Notes: generated by a model not told the origin, from the letters alone. A DNA stretch of 64,000 bases from an uncultured Clostridia bacterium (GCA_947166385.1 CAMVEB010000016.1:19168-83167); one strand, 5' to 3'. Positions 27,814 through 36,412 are shown, counted from the stretch's first letter. Translations and numbers: made by a program.

Positions 27814-29042
27814 CCGCGGCCTCCCTTCCCCCGTGCCATCGAAAGAATCTTCCGCGGGATATGGGCGATCTTCTTCAGGGGGTGCACAATCAGGTTACCC
27901 AATCGGTAGGAAAGAGAAGCGCGGACACCGGCAACTTCAGCCCTCAGATTGGCAATATCATTGTTCAGCCGGCTGATCTCTTTGTTCAGCTGCTTATTTT
28001 CGTTACGTAGCCGTTCCCGGTCCCGCCGGTGCAGAGAGATTTCCTCATTCTTCCGGGAGATTTCCGCGTTCTTCCGGGTCACGGCATCCCGGGTCCGTTC
28101 CAGCGTCTGTTCCAGATCTCGGTTCCGTCGCTGCAGCCGGCCGGTATCCCGGTTATAGATGTCGTTCACCGCTTCCAGCGTCCGCTTGCGGTCCAGGTTC
28201 AGGTAGCGGAACTGCTCGTCCGCTTTCCGGGGAAAAACAGGATATTCGGTCTCGTTCAGCCGCTCCCGCAGCACGTCTCTCCCGAACTTTTCGATAACCC
28301 AGCCGCGGATTGCAGCAAGCGCGATATCGTTCTTGTTTCGGTCCACGTTCTGCAGGTACAGGGAAACCTCCTGGCTGCCCGGAACAAAGCGGACAAATTC
28401 CGGTGTCGCCGCCCGGACCACCGGAATCCCCGCCACCAGCTCCATCGCTTTCAGCCAGAGGTCGTCCGTGTCCAGGCACACCGAGCGGATCGCTTCCTCA
28501 TCGTATAATTCCTCCGGGAAGCGCTTCGGGTCGTACAGCACGCCGCCGACACCAACCGGGTGCAGCTGCAGGCTCGGTCCTTCCGCAAAGCCGGCAGTCC
28601 GCTGCAGCCACAGGGCGTAGGGGTTCAGGTCGCCGTTTTCATCCAGGGTGATCACATGCGTGCGCCCGGCTACGATGGCATCGGGATATTCCAGATGAGT
28701 GGCCCAGAAATTCTCGAACATCTCCGGCGGGTAAACCACATCGTCATCCACCGTCAGAATCAGGTCATCCGGGAATTCCCGGAAGGCATAGTAATATTTC
28801 TTGTGGGGTTTCAGGTCTCCCGCCACCCACCGAAGCTCCACCAGCGGATCCCGCTGCCCGTCGCACAGCACCTCCGGCAGATCCGCTTCCCTGCCGGGAA
28901 ACTGGTCCCCGGAGAGGACCAGCAGGATTTTGTCTGCCGGCCGGGTCTGGCGCAACAGAGATGCCACGGTTTCCGGCACATATTGAATCCGTGCCGGATA
29001 GGACGTCAGGGAAACAATCAGCCGCCGGGTTTCTTCCTTCAT
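27810..29042 (-). CDS. Glycosyltransferase with long C-terminal coiled coil
   Basis: A 410-residue protein. Residues 5-240 form a GT-A-like domain (RLIVSLTSYPARI start, LTVDDDVVYPPEMF as the DDD metal site, LDTDDLWLKAMEL near residue 190). Residues about 290-375 form a continuous coiled coil of Arg, Asn, Glu and Leu heptads, and the protein ends with ASLSYRLGNLIVHPLKKI and a basic tail. Coiled coils in such enzymes commonly hold assemblies or set glycan length. It is first in its two-gene operon, from a promoter whose -35 overlaps that of the divergent gene at 29166. Confidence 0.78.
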   Translation of the reverse strand: MKEETRRLIVSLTSYPARIQYVPETVASLLRQTRPADKILLVLSGDQFPGREADLPEVLCDGQRDPLVELRWVAGDLKPHKKYYYAFREFPDDLILTVDDDVVYPPEMFENFWATHLEYPDAIVAGRTHVITLDENGDLNPYALWLQRTAGFAEGPSLQLHPVGVGGVLYDPKRFPEELYDEEAIRSVCLDTDDLWLKAMELVAGIPVVRAATPEFVRFVPGSQEVSLYLQNVDRNKNDIALAAIRGWVIEKFGRDVLRERLNETEYPVFPRKADEQFRYLNLDRKRTLEAVNDIYNRDTGRLQRRNRDLEQTLERTRDAVTRKNAEISRKNEEISLHRRDRERLRNENKQLNKEISRLNNDIANLRAEVAGVRASLSYRLGNLIVHPLKKIAHIPRKILSMARGKGGRG

Positions 29043-29079
29043 GTCAGGAACCTCCGCTCCGTACTTTTCCTCTGTTCCG

Positions 29080-29108
29080 ATTGTATCCCATCCACCCGGA
29101 ATTGTAAA
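29080..29108 (-). promoter_or_regulatory. Promoter of the 29042-26698 glycosyltransferase operon
   Basis: Minus strand TTTACA (29108-29103), 17-bp spacer, TACAAT (29085-29080). Confidence 0.68.
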
Positions 29109-29130
29109 TACCGGCCTGATATGCTAGAAT
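29102..29130 (+). promoter_or_regulatory. Promoter of the O-antigen ligase/polymerase-like gene
   Basis: Plus strand TTGTAA (29102-29107), 17-bp spacer, TAGAAT (29125-29130) with an extended TG just before. Its -35 box shares six bases with the -35 of the opposite promoter. Confidence 0.7.
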
Positions 29131-29165
29131 AAGGTCATCGATCAAAGGATGGAGGGAGCCCGCCC

Positions 29166-30404
29166 ATGGAGAAAGCCAACCGTTCCATTCCCAGGCTGGA
29201 CGGCGTCATCCTGTCTCTCCTTTTCCTGGGGGTTTTTATCGCCCCGATGCATCTGCGCTCCACCCTCCTGCAAAAGCCGCTGGATAGCCTGCGGGTCATC
29301 AATTTCCCCTGTGCCCTGGCAGCACTTCTGTCTTTCGCCCGCATCCGCAAATGGGAGAAGCTGGATTTTTTTCTGGCCGCGGCCTGGGTGCTGCTGGTCA
29401 TCCCGATGTTCTTCTCCAACCGGGAAAGAACCTCCTATATCCAGATTTCCGCTCCGCTGCAGCTTCTGCTGCCGCTGTTTCTTGTTTTTTTCCGCATGGA
29501 GCCGGATCACAGCAGGAAGGCGCTGGGCGTCTTCCTCTTCTGCTTTGATCTGTTTATGGTTTTCTATCTCGCTCTGGGAGTCTTCGAGCGTTTCACAAAT
29601 CTCTCCGCCCTGACCTGGGCCCGGGATCAGCTCTCTGCCCTCGGCTTCAAACCTTCTGAGCTTACCCGCTATCTGGAGGAACGGGATGGCCGTTTTGCCT
29701 CCATCTGGGGGCATCCGCTGACCAATGCGTTCCTGTTCAATGCCTTCTTCGCGCTGAACGCGGTCTGGCTCAGGAAGATCAACCGGCAGAAGCTGACGCC
29801 CGTCGTCTTCCTGTTCACGCTCGTCGGGGTATTGCTCTGTTCCTCCAAGATGGGCATCGTCGTCTGCCTTCTGCTGCTGGGCATCACCTGCCGGGAGCAG
29901 AAGAAATGGTTCCTGCTGTTTGTCCCGCTGCTGGGCATCCTGTATTTTACTGGCGCGCTGGATCGGATCCTGTTCCGTTTCACGGAGATCGACCTGACTT
30001 CTGGCCGTCTGCAGGATCTGCAGCAGTATTTCTCCTCCGGCCTGATGCCCCTGCGTTTCCTCTCCGGCTACGGCTCCAATGCCGCCCTGCTGAAGGACTG
30101 TCCGGTCTATGAAATCAATAATGCGTTCGAGTTTCCGGTCATGATGTACAGCTTTGACTATGGCATCCTCTTTTCGCTCGTTGCCATCCTCGGCGTTTTT
30201 ACCTTTGTCTCCTGGCGCATGTTGAGAAAAAGGCACTGGACCTCCTGGCTGTGCTATGTCTGCCTGTTTGCGGAGATCAGTGCCTATAATGCATACGCCC
30301 TGCGCAATCAGGATGTGTGCTGGATGATGTGCATTTTTTCATTGTTTTTGCTGAATCTGGGAGAAGCGAAGCCGGCAGGAAACCCGGGGCAGATGGTTAC
30401 TTGA
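29166..30404 (+). CDS. O-antigen ligase/polymerase-like membrane protein
   Basis: A 412-residue integral membrane protein with about ten to eleven predicted helices and a larger hydrophilic loop between residues 150-185 and near 260-300, the usual shape of Wzy polymerases and WaaL-type ligases. There is no conserved short motif to fix which. GGAGGG lies 9 bases before the ATG. It is transcribed alone, opposite to its glycosyltransferase neighbours, and its end overlaps the convergent leucine-rich-repeat gene by 8 bp. A ligase that transfers finished glycan to a carrier or protein is a reasonable alternative, since ABC-type export does not need Wzy. Confidence 0.65.
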   Translation: MEKANRSIPRLDGVILSLLFLGVFIAPMHLRSTLLQKPLDSLRVINFPCALAALLSFARIRKWEKLDFFLAAAWVLLVIPMFFSNRERTSYIQISAPLQLLLPLFLVFFRMEPDHSRKALGVFLFCFDLFMVFYLALGVFERFTNLSALTWARDQLSALGFKPSELTRYLEERDGRFASIWGHPLTNAFLFNAFFALNAVWLRKINRQKLTPVVFLFTLVGVLLCSSKMGIVVCLLLLGITCREQKKWFLLFVPLLGILYFTGALDRILFRFTEIDLTSGRLQDLQQYFSSGLMPLRFLSGYGSNAALLKDCPVYEINNAFEFPVMMYSFDYGILFSLVAILGVFTFVSWRMLRKRHWTSWLCYVCLFAEISAYNAYALRNQDVCWMMCIFSLFLLNLGEAKPAGNPGQMVT

Positions 30405-31845
30405 AAACCGCTGTTTTCGGCAGTCCCTTATCCTGGAACCATTTCTTATAGGTACTCGTTTTCGTCTTCGCTGTTCCTTCCAGAATAATGGTGACATCCT
30501 TGGGCAGGTTTTTGAAGGCGTTCTTCCCGATATTCTTTTCTGTCAGTTTCGTGGTCTTCACCCGAATGGTTTTCAGTTTCTTGCACCCGTTGAATGCGTT
30601 CTTCCCGATCGAGGTCACTTCAATCCCGATCGTGATTTCCTTCAGCTTTTTGTTGCCCTTAAAAGCATTGTCCCCGATCCCGGTGACGGTGTACAGAACC
30701 TCGCTGACCGTCATCTTCGCCGGCATCAGGATGGAGGTGGTCTGATCCGTCTCCGGTCCGATCAGCACAGCCCGGTTGTCGGCTGCCTTCTTGCTTTTGT
30801 ACAGCTTATAATTCCCGCCCTCCGCGGAGATCTCATCATCCTTCTGCTCAGGCTCTTCCTGCTCCACCGGGTCTGCTTCCGGCGGCAGGGCGGGCACATC
30901 GCTGGCCGCCATCAGCAACGCCTTATTGGCGATATCGCTTGCCTTGTCATAGTCACCCTGGCGAAAATACTTGATTCGGTTGCTGCGGCTGCGGAGAATA
31001 ATGAGAGGGTACTGCCATCCGGTCTGCGAATAGTCGATCCCGATGCTTTCCAGTGCATCGGTAATATCTTTATAGGAGGTAGGAATACGACCGCAGGTAA
31101 TACCCGAGTATTTTGCTTCCATGGACTTCATGATCGCGTCAGTGGCGCCGAATTCTCCGTCCAGGCCAACCAGAACATAGATGTCTTTCTTTTTCAGTTC
31201 CGGAATATAGCTCTTGAATTCATCCAGGAAAGCTACTGTTGTACCGGTTGCAGTGGAAGTCCCGTAGATCATAACCAGATCTTTACCCCCATGGGTGGAA
31301 GAAGCAATCTTTTTTCCGCCCACGCCGGTCCAGGCAAAGGCAGGAGCTCCGACGTTCAGGGGCAGATCGGTTTCCGGCTTCTCGCTGTCCTTCACCTTGA
31401 TGGAGGAAATCACCTTGTCCGCGGTTTTCTTCGCGGCCGCGCTGCTCTCATCATAGATCATAGCGAGAATCACATAATGCTTGCTGTTCGTGTTGAAATA
31501 GTAATCAAACCGCGTCCGCCCCTGGGTGCTGGCTTTCGATCCGTAGAACAGGGTAACGCCGTTCACGGTCTTCTCTTTCACGCTCTTGTATCCGGCTTTC
31601 TTCAGCTGTTTCTCCAGGGCCGTAAAGGAAACATGCCCGGTTTGCAGGTTATAGCCGACAGCGACTTTGTTTGTCGTATCCTTGTACCAGGTGGTTTCCC
31701 CGGCTTTCTGGTCAAATTCAAATGTATCCGGCAGGGAAAGAGTCGCCGTATCGTCCAGCTTGATCTTCTGCTCCGCGAAAGCTGTAAAGGAAACCAGCAA
31801 ACCCGTTATAACTAGCAGGATCAGAAGAAGGGATTTCCGGTTCAT
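30397..31845 (-). CDS. Secreted protein with thioredoxin-like and BspA-type leucine-rich repeats
   Basis: A 482-residue secreted protein. Signal peptide at residues 1-24. Residues 25-155 are an unassigned alpha/beta domain. Residues about 160-300 look like an AhpC/thioredoxin fold (LPLNVGAPAFAWTGVGGKKI, then KDLVMIYGTSTATGTTVAF) in which the CxxC site is replaced by Thr/Ala, so it should not be redox active. An acidic linker follows and residues 390-460 hold BspA-like LRR_5 repeats (VTGIGDNAFKGNKKLKEITI, VTSIGKNAFNGCKKLKTIRV). TAAGGAGG precedes the ATG. Probably a surface adhesion or binding protein. Confidence 0.78.
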   Translation of the reverse strand: MNRKSLLLILLVITGLLVSFTAFAEQKIKLDDTATLSLPDTFEFDQKAGETTWYKDTTNKVAVGYNLQTGHVSFTALEKQLKKAGYKSVKEKTVNGVTLFYGSKASTQGRTRFDYYFNTNSKHYVILAMIYDESSAAAKKTADKVISSIKVKDSEKPETDLPLNVGAPAFAWTGVGGKKIASSTHGGKDLVMIYGTSTATGTTVAFLDEFKSYIPELKKKDIYVLVGLDGEFGATDAIMKSMEAKYSGITCGRIPTSYKDITDALESIGIDYSQTGWQYPLIILRSRSNRIKYFRQGDYDKASDIANKALLMAASDVPALPPEADPVEQEEPEQKDDEISAEGGNYKLYKSKKAADNRAVLIGPETDQTTSILMPAKMTVSEVLYTVTGIGDNAFKGNKKLKEITIGIEVTSIGKNAFNGCKKLKTIRVKTTKLTEKNIGKNAFKNLPKDVTIILEGTAKTKTSTYKKWFQDKGLPKTAVFK

Positions 31846-31926
31846 GGTACATCCTCCTTACAATTTCTGTACCCATTATAACACTTAGTTTCTTTTTTGC
31901 ATAATGTATGTTATCATGAATCTGTC

Positions 31927-31956
31927 GGAAAGAAAGCCGTCGAAACCATTCTTTCC
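31927..31956 (+). other. Hairpin in the leader of glf
   Basis: Perfect 8-bp inverted repeat GGAAAGAA (31927-31934) and TTCTTTCC (31949-31956) around 14 bases, 80 bp ahead of glf, in the 192-bp divergent region with the LRR gene. No clear promoter could be matched for glf; TATCAT near 31910 is a possible -10. Role unknown. Confidence 0.35.
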
Positions 31957-32037
31957 ATCACCATCAGCGCACAAAGAATGCGACAGCCTGCTGATGCCGT
32001 TCAAATAGATTATTGGATGAATACCGGAGGAATGAAA

Positions 32038-33141
32038 ATGTACGATATATTGATCGTCGGTGCCGGGCTCTATGGCGCCGTCATCGCCCGCCGCGCCATG
32101 GATGCCGGAAAAAAAGTAATGGTAATCGATCGCCGGAATCATATCGCCGGCAATGTCTATACCGAGAAGATCGAAGGCATTCAGGTGCACCGCTACGGCG
32201 CGCATATTTTCCATACCAATAACAAAGAGGTATGGAATTACGTCCAGCGCTTCGCAACTTTCAATCGTTTTACGAATTCCCCGGTCGCTAATTTTCACGG
32301 GGAATTATACAGTCTTCCCTTCAACATGTATACCTTCAATAAAATGTGGGGTGTCGTTACGCCGGAAGAAGCCGCGGCGAAGATCGAGGAGCAGCGGAAA
32401 GCAGCCGGCATCACCGAGCCAAGAAACCTGGAAGAGCAGGCCATCTCCCTGGTCGGTACCGACATCTATGAAAAGCTGATCAAAGGTTATACCCAGAAGC
32501 AGTGGGGCCGCCCCTGCAGCGAGCTGCCGGCTTTCATCATCCGCCGGCTGCCCGTACGGCTGACCTTTGATAATAATTACTTCAATGCCCTGTATCAGGG
32601 AATCCCGGTCGGCGGGTACACCGCCATGGTGAAAAAAATGCTCGAAGGCACTGAAGTCCGCTTGGGTGTCGATTACCTGGAGGACAGGGAGAGTTGGAAC
32701 GCCCAGGCAGAAAAGGTCATCTACACCGGTGCGATTGATGAATACTTCGGCTATCGGTTAGGCTATCTGGAATACCGCTCTGTCCGTTTTGAGACGCAAA
32801 CCCTTGATAAGCCGAATTTCCAGGGCAACGCGGCCGTGAACTACACAGACAGCGATACGCCCTGGACCCGGATCATCGAGCATAAATGGTTCGAGTTCGG
32901 CAAAGATGCGCAGGGGAATGACCTGCCGAAGACCGTCATCAGCCGGGAATACAGCACGGAATGGAAACCAGGCGATGAACCGTATTACCCGGTGAACGAT
33001 GATAAAAATACCGCCCTTTACGGACGGTATAAAGATCTCGCTTCCAGAGAGGAAAGAGTTCTCTTTGGCGGACGTCTCGGAGAATACCGCTATTATGATA
33101 TGGATCAGGTCATTGCCTCAGCGTTGAATGCTTCAATATGA
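32038..33141 (+). CDS. glf: UDP-galactopyranose mutase
   Basis: Flavoenzyme that converts UDP-galactopyranose to UDP-galactofuranose. The 367-residue product has the FAD-binding start MYDILIVGAGLYGAVIARRA, the RNHIAGNVYTE motif, HRYGAHIFHT, the YTQKQWG signature, and LFGGRLGEYRYYDMDQVI at the C-terminus, where the arginine and tyrosines bind the substrate. I start at ATG 32038, seven bases from GGAGG; the in-frame ATG at 32032 is only one base from it. Galf is therefore expected in at least one glycan. Its transcript ends at the terminator 33169-33194. Confidence 0.96.
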   Translation: MYDILIVGAGLYGAVIARRAMDAGKKVMVIDRRNHIAGNVYTEKIEGIQVHRYGAHIFHTNNKEVWNYVQRFATFNRFTNSPVANFHGELYSLPFNMYTFNKMWGVVTPEEAAAKIEEQRKAAGITEPRNLEEQAISLVGTDIYEKLIKGYTQKQWGRPCSELPAFIIRRLPVRLTFDNNYFNALYQGIPVGGYTAMVKKMLEGTEVRLGVDYLEDRESWNAQAEKVIYTGAIDEYFGYRLGYLEYRSVRFETQTLDKPNFQGNAAVNYTDSDTPWTRIIEHKWFEFGKDAQGNDLPKTVISREYSTEWKPGDEPYYPVNDDKNTALYGRYKDLASREERVLFGGRLGEYRYYDMDQVIASALNASI

Positions 33142-33168
33142 ATGCCTTGATACGAATACTTCACCATG

Positions 33169-33194
33169 AAAAAAAGCCCTTTCGGGCTTTTTTT
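33169..33194. terminator. Bidirectional terminator between glf and the CAP gene
   Basis: AAAAAGCCC (33171-33179) and GGGCTTTTT (33184-33192) around TTTC, with A and T runs on both sides. It can stop glf (plus) and the CAP gene (minus). Confidence 0.92.
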
Positions 33195-33199
33195 ATGTT

Positions 33200-34186
33200 T
33201 TATTCAATCTCAAAGCATTCATCGTCTTCCAGCACGACCATGAATTCATCGCCCCATCCCAGCGGCGGATCGTAATCCTCGATGATCGTCGGTGCCTCAT
33301 CATGATCTTTCCCGTCGTTGACGACGGAGACTGGAAGCTGAATGCTTTTGTTTCCGATCGAAGTCTCAACAGTACTCATGCCGGTTGATTTTCCGGTCAC
33401 TTTCTTCCCCTTCACGGAAACGCCGGAATCTTTCGCTTTCCATTTGCAGTCGTTCAGAACCAGCTTTGCTCCGGTGTTGCTCTGGATAATCGCGTTCGGC
33501 AGGGAAACGGACTCGCCGACATTCACTGTCAGCATTTCTTCCTCTGCCATAACGTTCCGCGCGTTCTTGACAAGTAAATCAGAGGATGCATCCACGGTAT
33601 TTGATTTATACCGGTTTGAATCCACGCCCTTTGAACCGCCGGCGCCAAACGCCTGTGCCCAGTACACCATGTTTCCGACTTTCACGCAGCCGAAGCCAAC
33701 CTTTGTAAACTCGCTGCGAAGCATGTTCCGCCGGTGACCCTGGCCGTTGTAATTCTTGTCCTCTTCCGCAAATGCGTCGAAAGCCGCCTTGGCGCTGCCA
33801 TACCCGTAGCAGATGTTCTCTCCCTTGGAGTTGTAACCGTTCGGGAACGCGGAAGACCACTGGGAAGCATTCGGCCGGGTATGGCTGAAGTAAGCCGCAA
33901 TCTCCACCGCGCGCTGCATGGCTGTCCGTTCCAGGTTATAGTCATATTCCAGCTTGCCCAGATTTTTGACCTTAACCTTGGTCTTGTTGTCCTTATCCAG
34001 ATACCAGGCCGTCTTCTTGTTGGTGCGGAATTTGTTGACCAGATCCAGCATCTTGCGGGCCTCGTCATACTTGTATTCTGCTTTGACCTGCACCTGCACC
34101 GTCTCTGCGGCCAGCGCCTGGGAAGCGCAGGCAAAGATCAGCATCGCCGTCAACAGAAGGGCCGTGAGAGAACGAATCGTTTTCAT
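33200..34186 (-). CDS. Secreted CAP-domain (SCP/PR-1-like) protein
   Basis: A 328-residue secreted protein. Signal peptide at residues 1-26 (MKTIRSLTALLLTAMLIFA start). Residues 38-170 form a CAP domain with LEYDYNLERTAMQRAVEIA, FSHTRPNASQW, GENICYGYGSA and QGHRRNMLRSEFTKVGFG, the usual His and Glu cavity residues. Residues about 205-310 look like an Ig-like Big domain (NVGESVSLPNAII, WKAKDSGVSVKGKKVTGKS), and the tail is acidic. The ATG has AAAGGAG seven bases upstream; an upstream TTG in frame is rejected. It has its own promoter at 34240-34268. CAP proteins of Clostridia are common and their function is uncertain. Confidence 0.87.
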   Translation of the reverse strand: MKTIRSLTALLLTAMLIFACASQALAAETVQVQVKAEYKYDEARKMLDLVNKFRTNKKTAWYLDKDNKTKVKVKNLGKLEYDYNLERTAMQRAVEIAAYFSHTRPNASQWSSAFPNGYNSKGENICYGYGSAKAAFDAFAEEDKNYNGQGHRRNMLRSEFTKVGFGCVKVGNMVYWAQAFGAGGSKGVDSNRYKSNTVDASSDLLVKNARNVMAEEEMLTVNVGESVSLPNAIIQSNTGAKLVLNDCKWKAKDSGVSVKGKKVTGKSTGMSTVETSIGNKSIQLPVSVVNDGKDHDEAPTIIEDYDPPLGWGDEFMVVLEDDECFEIE

Positions 34187-34239
34187 GCCGAAACTCCTTT
34201 TCTTACATACGGTCAATACGGCAATTTCCCAACGTAACC

Positions 34240-34268
34240 ATTGTAAACGATTTTTCTGCCTTTGTCAA
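34240..34268 (-). promoter_or_regulatory. Promoter of the CAP-domain gene
   Basis: Minus strand TTGACA (34268-34263), 17-bp spacer, TACAAT (34245-34240). Confidence 0.8.
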
Positions 34269-34282
34269 TCCTGTCATGAAAA

Positions 34283-34313
34283 AAATCATGGCCGGGAAAA
34301 CCGGCCATGATTT
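34283..34313 (-). terminator. Terminator of the cysteine-rich Big_2 gene
   Basis: Thirteen-bp perfect inverted repeat (34283-34295 with 34301-34313) around GAAAA, followed on the minus strand by a T run. It lies 29 bp after the stop at 34342. Confidence 0.9.
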
Positions 34314-34341
34314 GTTGCATCATTCCAGATGCGCTGGTGAA

Positions 34342-36039
34342 TTACTTCACCTTGACCTTCAGGGTAGCGGTCACACCATCAGCGGTGACGGTGATCTTCA
34401 CAGTACCCTTAGACTTAGCGGTAACCAGACCAGAAGAGGACACTTTCGCGATCTTCTTGTCGGCGGACTTGTAGGTCACTTTCTTCGCGTCAACGGGAGA
34501 GGTGGAAGCAACGATCTGGAAGGTCTTGCCAACCTTCAGAGACACGCTCTTCTTGTTCAGCGTGACACTGGTGACCTTCACTTCTTTTTCTTCTACCAGG
34601 TTCTCGCCTTCGGCGTCATAGGTGATCTTGTTCTCGGTCTGCATGCAGCGAGCGCAGTAACGGACAAAGTGATAGACTTCCTTGCCCTTCAGGGTGTAGG
34701 TGTCAGCCAGTTCCCACTGCTTCCAGTTGTGGCCCAGAGCGGGAGTCCGGAGCATCTTGTAACGATAGGGATCCAGCTGGGGTCCGGAATGCTTCTGTTC
34801 CCATTTAGCGTCAGCTACGCCGTCGTCGTACACGCACTTGTACAGGTCAATACCTTCGTACAGGCAGGTAGCGGAGATGGACTTGGCAGCCCACCAGGCA
34901 TACTCTTCACGCTTCTTGTCGGTATCCTTCAGCCACTTACCGGTGGCGCTGGGGGCATAGGCTTCAACACCAGCGTCATCCTTCTCTTCGGGCTTGTCCT
35001 TCCACAGGTGGGAGTGGAGCTTCATGTTGGTGCGCGCAATGCGGAAGTGCTTCTGCTCAACACCGGCAGCCTTCCAGACTTTGGGATCGCACTTGCAGTA
35101 GGGGCATACAAACACGTCGGTATGGGAGTAGCAGGTGTTCAGCCAGTGCTCTTCATCCTTCTCTTCCCAGTAGCCGCCAGCCTTGGGGAACTCATCCCTG
35201 TTGGGGTTCGGCTTCACGGTGCCTTCCCAGGTGTTGTCCCAGCCGGGATTCCGGATGGCAACCTTCTTGTAGTAGTTTTCCTTGTCCACGCCGGGGCTGG
35301 TAAGATACTGAACCAGACCGCAAACGACGCAGGCACGACGGGCCTGACCTTCGCTCCAGCAGGTGGGCTCTTTGACAACTTTCCAGTCAGTCAGGGTGTG
35401 GGCAACGGTGCGCAGACTGACTTTGTAGGTCCTGTCCACATGGCCGCACTTGATGCACTTCCGATAGGCATCGCCTTCTCTGGCGCAGGTGGGCATGGTG
35501 ATCACTTCAAAGTGCTTGCCGGCGTCGGTGCCCTTCTCGGTGAAGTAACCGAGCCACAGATCGCCGTTGGCCAGCTTCTTCGCTTCGCTCTCGGCGTAAG
35601 TGGTGGCGTCATACTTGTGCATCCGCATGTCGATCACGCGGGTCTTGCCGGTAATCTTACAACGCAGGCAGACATCTTCCGCTTCACCGAACTCGGTGCA
35701 GGTGGGAGCCTTTTTGATGTGGCCCCATGCCAGCAGGGTTTCTGCATCGTGGGCGCTGGCCCAGTCATGGCCCAGAGCTTTGACAACGACAGTATGGACG
35801 ATCCCAGCGCCTTCCTTGAGGCACTTGAAGTCGGCCAGACCGGTTTCGGTACAGGTCGGCATCTTGCGGACAACGTAAGAGGTATTGTCCACTTCATGGC
35901 CGAGGATCGTGGTGATGGAATCCAGTTCGCCCCAGGCCACAGGCTTGGTGGTGTCCGGCACATCCAGTGCCAGAGCGGTTGCTGCGATCGCCAGAGTCAG
36001 AACCAGCGCGATCGCAAACACGGTGAGAAGTTTCTTCAT
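34342..36039 (-). CDS. Secreted cysteine-rich protein with C-terminal Big_2 domain
   Basis: A 565-residue secreted protein. Signal peptide at residues 1-24. About residues 50-460 contain repeated modules each with a PTCxxxGxxxxxCxxC element (MPTCTETGLADFKC, APTCTEFGEAEDVCLRCK, MPTCAREGDAYRKCIKCG, EPTCWSEGQARRACVVCG, and a CPYCKCD pair), probably small structural zinc sites. Residues about 485-565 are one Big_2 domain ending in VKVK. Its wording resembles the N-terminus of the Big_2 protein at 19683-22454. Strong promoter, unusual structured leader and own terminator suggest high and controlled expression. Codon choice looks more biased than that of neighbours. Function unknown. Confidence 0.8.
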   Translation of the reverse strand: MKKLLTVFAIALVLTLAIAATALALDVPDTTKPVAWGELDSITTILGHEVDNTSYVVRKMPTCTETGLADFKCLKEGAGIVHTVVVKALGHDWASAHDAETLLAWGHIKKAPTCTEFGEAEDVCLRCKITGKTRVIDMRMHKYDATTYAESEAKKLANGDLWLGYFTEKGTDAGKHFEVITMPTCAREGDAYRKCIKCGHVDRTYKVSLRTVAHTLTDWKVVKEPTCWSEGQARRACVVCGLVQYLTSPGVDKENYYKKVAIRNPGWDNTWEGTVKPNPNRDEFPKAGGYWEEKDEEHWLNTCYSHTDVFVCPYCKCDPKVWKAAGVEQKHFRIARTNMKLHSHLWKDKPEEKDDAGVEAYAPSATGKWLKDTDKKREEYAWWAAKSISATCLYEGIDLYKCVYDDGVADAKWEQKHSGPQLDPYRYKMLRTPALGHNWKQWELADTYTLKGKEVYHFVRYCARCMQTENKITYDAEGENLVEEKEVKVTSVTLNKKSVSLKVGKTFQIVASTSPVDAKKVTYKSADKKIAKVSSSGLVTAKSKGTVKITVTADGVTATLKVKVK

Positions 36040-36084
36040 GGTTTCCCTCCTAAAATAAGTATTTAATAGGTTACCGCTTGAGCA

Positions 36085-36129
36085 TTAGTGACGGGTCGGA
36101 TCACGTGCTCTTTTGTTAAGACCTTTCAT
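36085..36129 (-). CDS. Possible 14-residue leader peptide MKGLNKRARDPTRH
   Basis: An ATG at 36129 with AAAAGGAGG eight bases upstream opens a frame of 14 codons ending at TAA 36085-36087, 45 bases before the main ATG. Five of the 14 residues are Arg or Lys. The codons for the C-terminal half form one arm of the GGGTCGG/CCGACCC pairing and of a GAGCA...TGCTC stem, so translation would alter leader folding. Expression is unproven. Confidence 0.45.
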   Translation of the reverse strand: MKGLNKRARDPTRH

Positions 36130-36205
36130 CTTACCCGCCTCCTTTTCTTCCGTGAATAAAACAAACAAATAATTTCTGCAGGAAACTTACGGAATCCGTG
36201 GCGAT

Positions 36206-36271
36206 CTAACCGACCCGCTGCTCAATGAGAAAACTCCGGATTCCGTAAGGGCGTACTACGTGAAACGACAT
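36206..36271 (-). CDS. Second possible short leader frame, 21 residues
   Basis: ATG at 36271 to TAG at 36206 encodes MSFHVVRPYGIRSFLIEQRV plus Gly. The ribosome site is weak (GGAG about 15 bases away). The frame covers one arm of the 13-bp stem. It may be chance. Confidence 0.2.
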   Translation of the reverse strand: MSFHVVRPYGIRSFLIEQRVG

Positions 36272-36303
36272 AAGAACGAAACTCGCTCCACGAGTTCGGA
36301 GAC

Positions 36304-36332
36304 ATTATAACCGATCTCCCATCTTTTTGCAA
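36304..36332 (-). promoter_or_regulatory. Strong promoter of the cysteine-rich Big_2 gene
   Basis: Minus strand TTGCAA (36332-36327), 17-bp spacer, consensus TATAAT (36309-36304). The start of transcription would be near 36297. Confidence 0.82.
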
Positions 36333-36412
36333 TACCTTTTTTTACAGAAGTAAGAATTTTTGTTAAAAATTTGTTTCAATCTGGCAGGCATTTGTGTTTT
36401 TCCCCTGTTTCT

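Larger units (their letters stand above)
36040..36297 (-). promoter_or_regulatory. Structured 5' leader of about 260 nt
   Basis: From the predicted start near 36297 to the ATG at 36039. It holds a hairpin ACTCG/CGAGT near 36278-36296, a 13-bp perfect long-range stem (CTTACGGAATCCG with CGGATTCCGTAAG at 36187-36199 and 36238-36250), an internal GAGTTTTCTC hairpin, and a second set GGGTCGG/CCGACCC linking 36094-36100 with 36211-36217. A short reading frame with a strong ribosome site lies inside. The pairings partly exclude one another, as in attenuators. No known riboswitch class was recognised. This and the promoter account for most of the 373-bp gap between 36039 and 36413. Confidence 0.6.
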
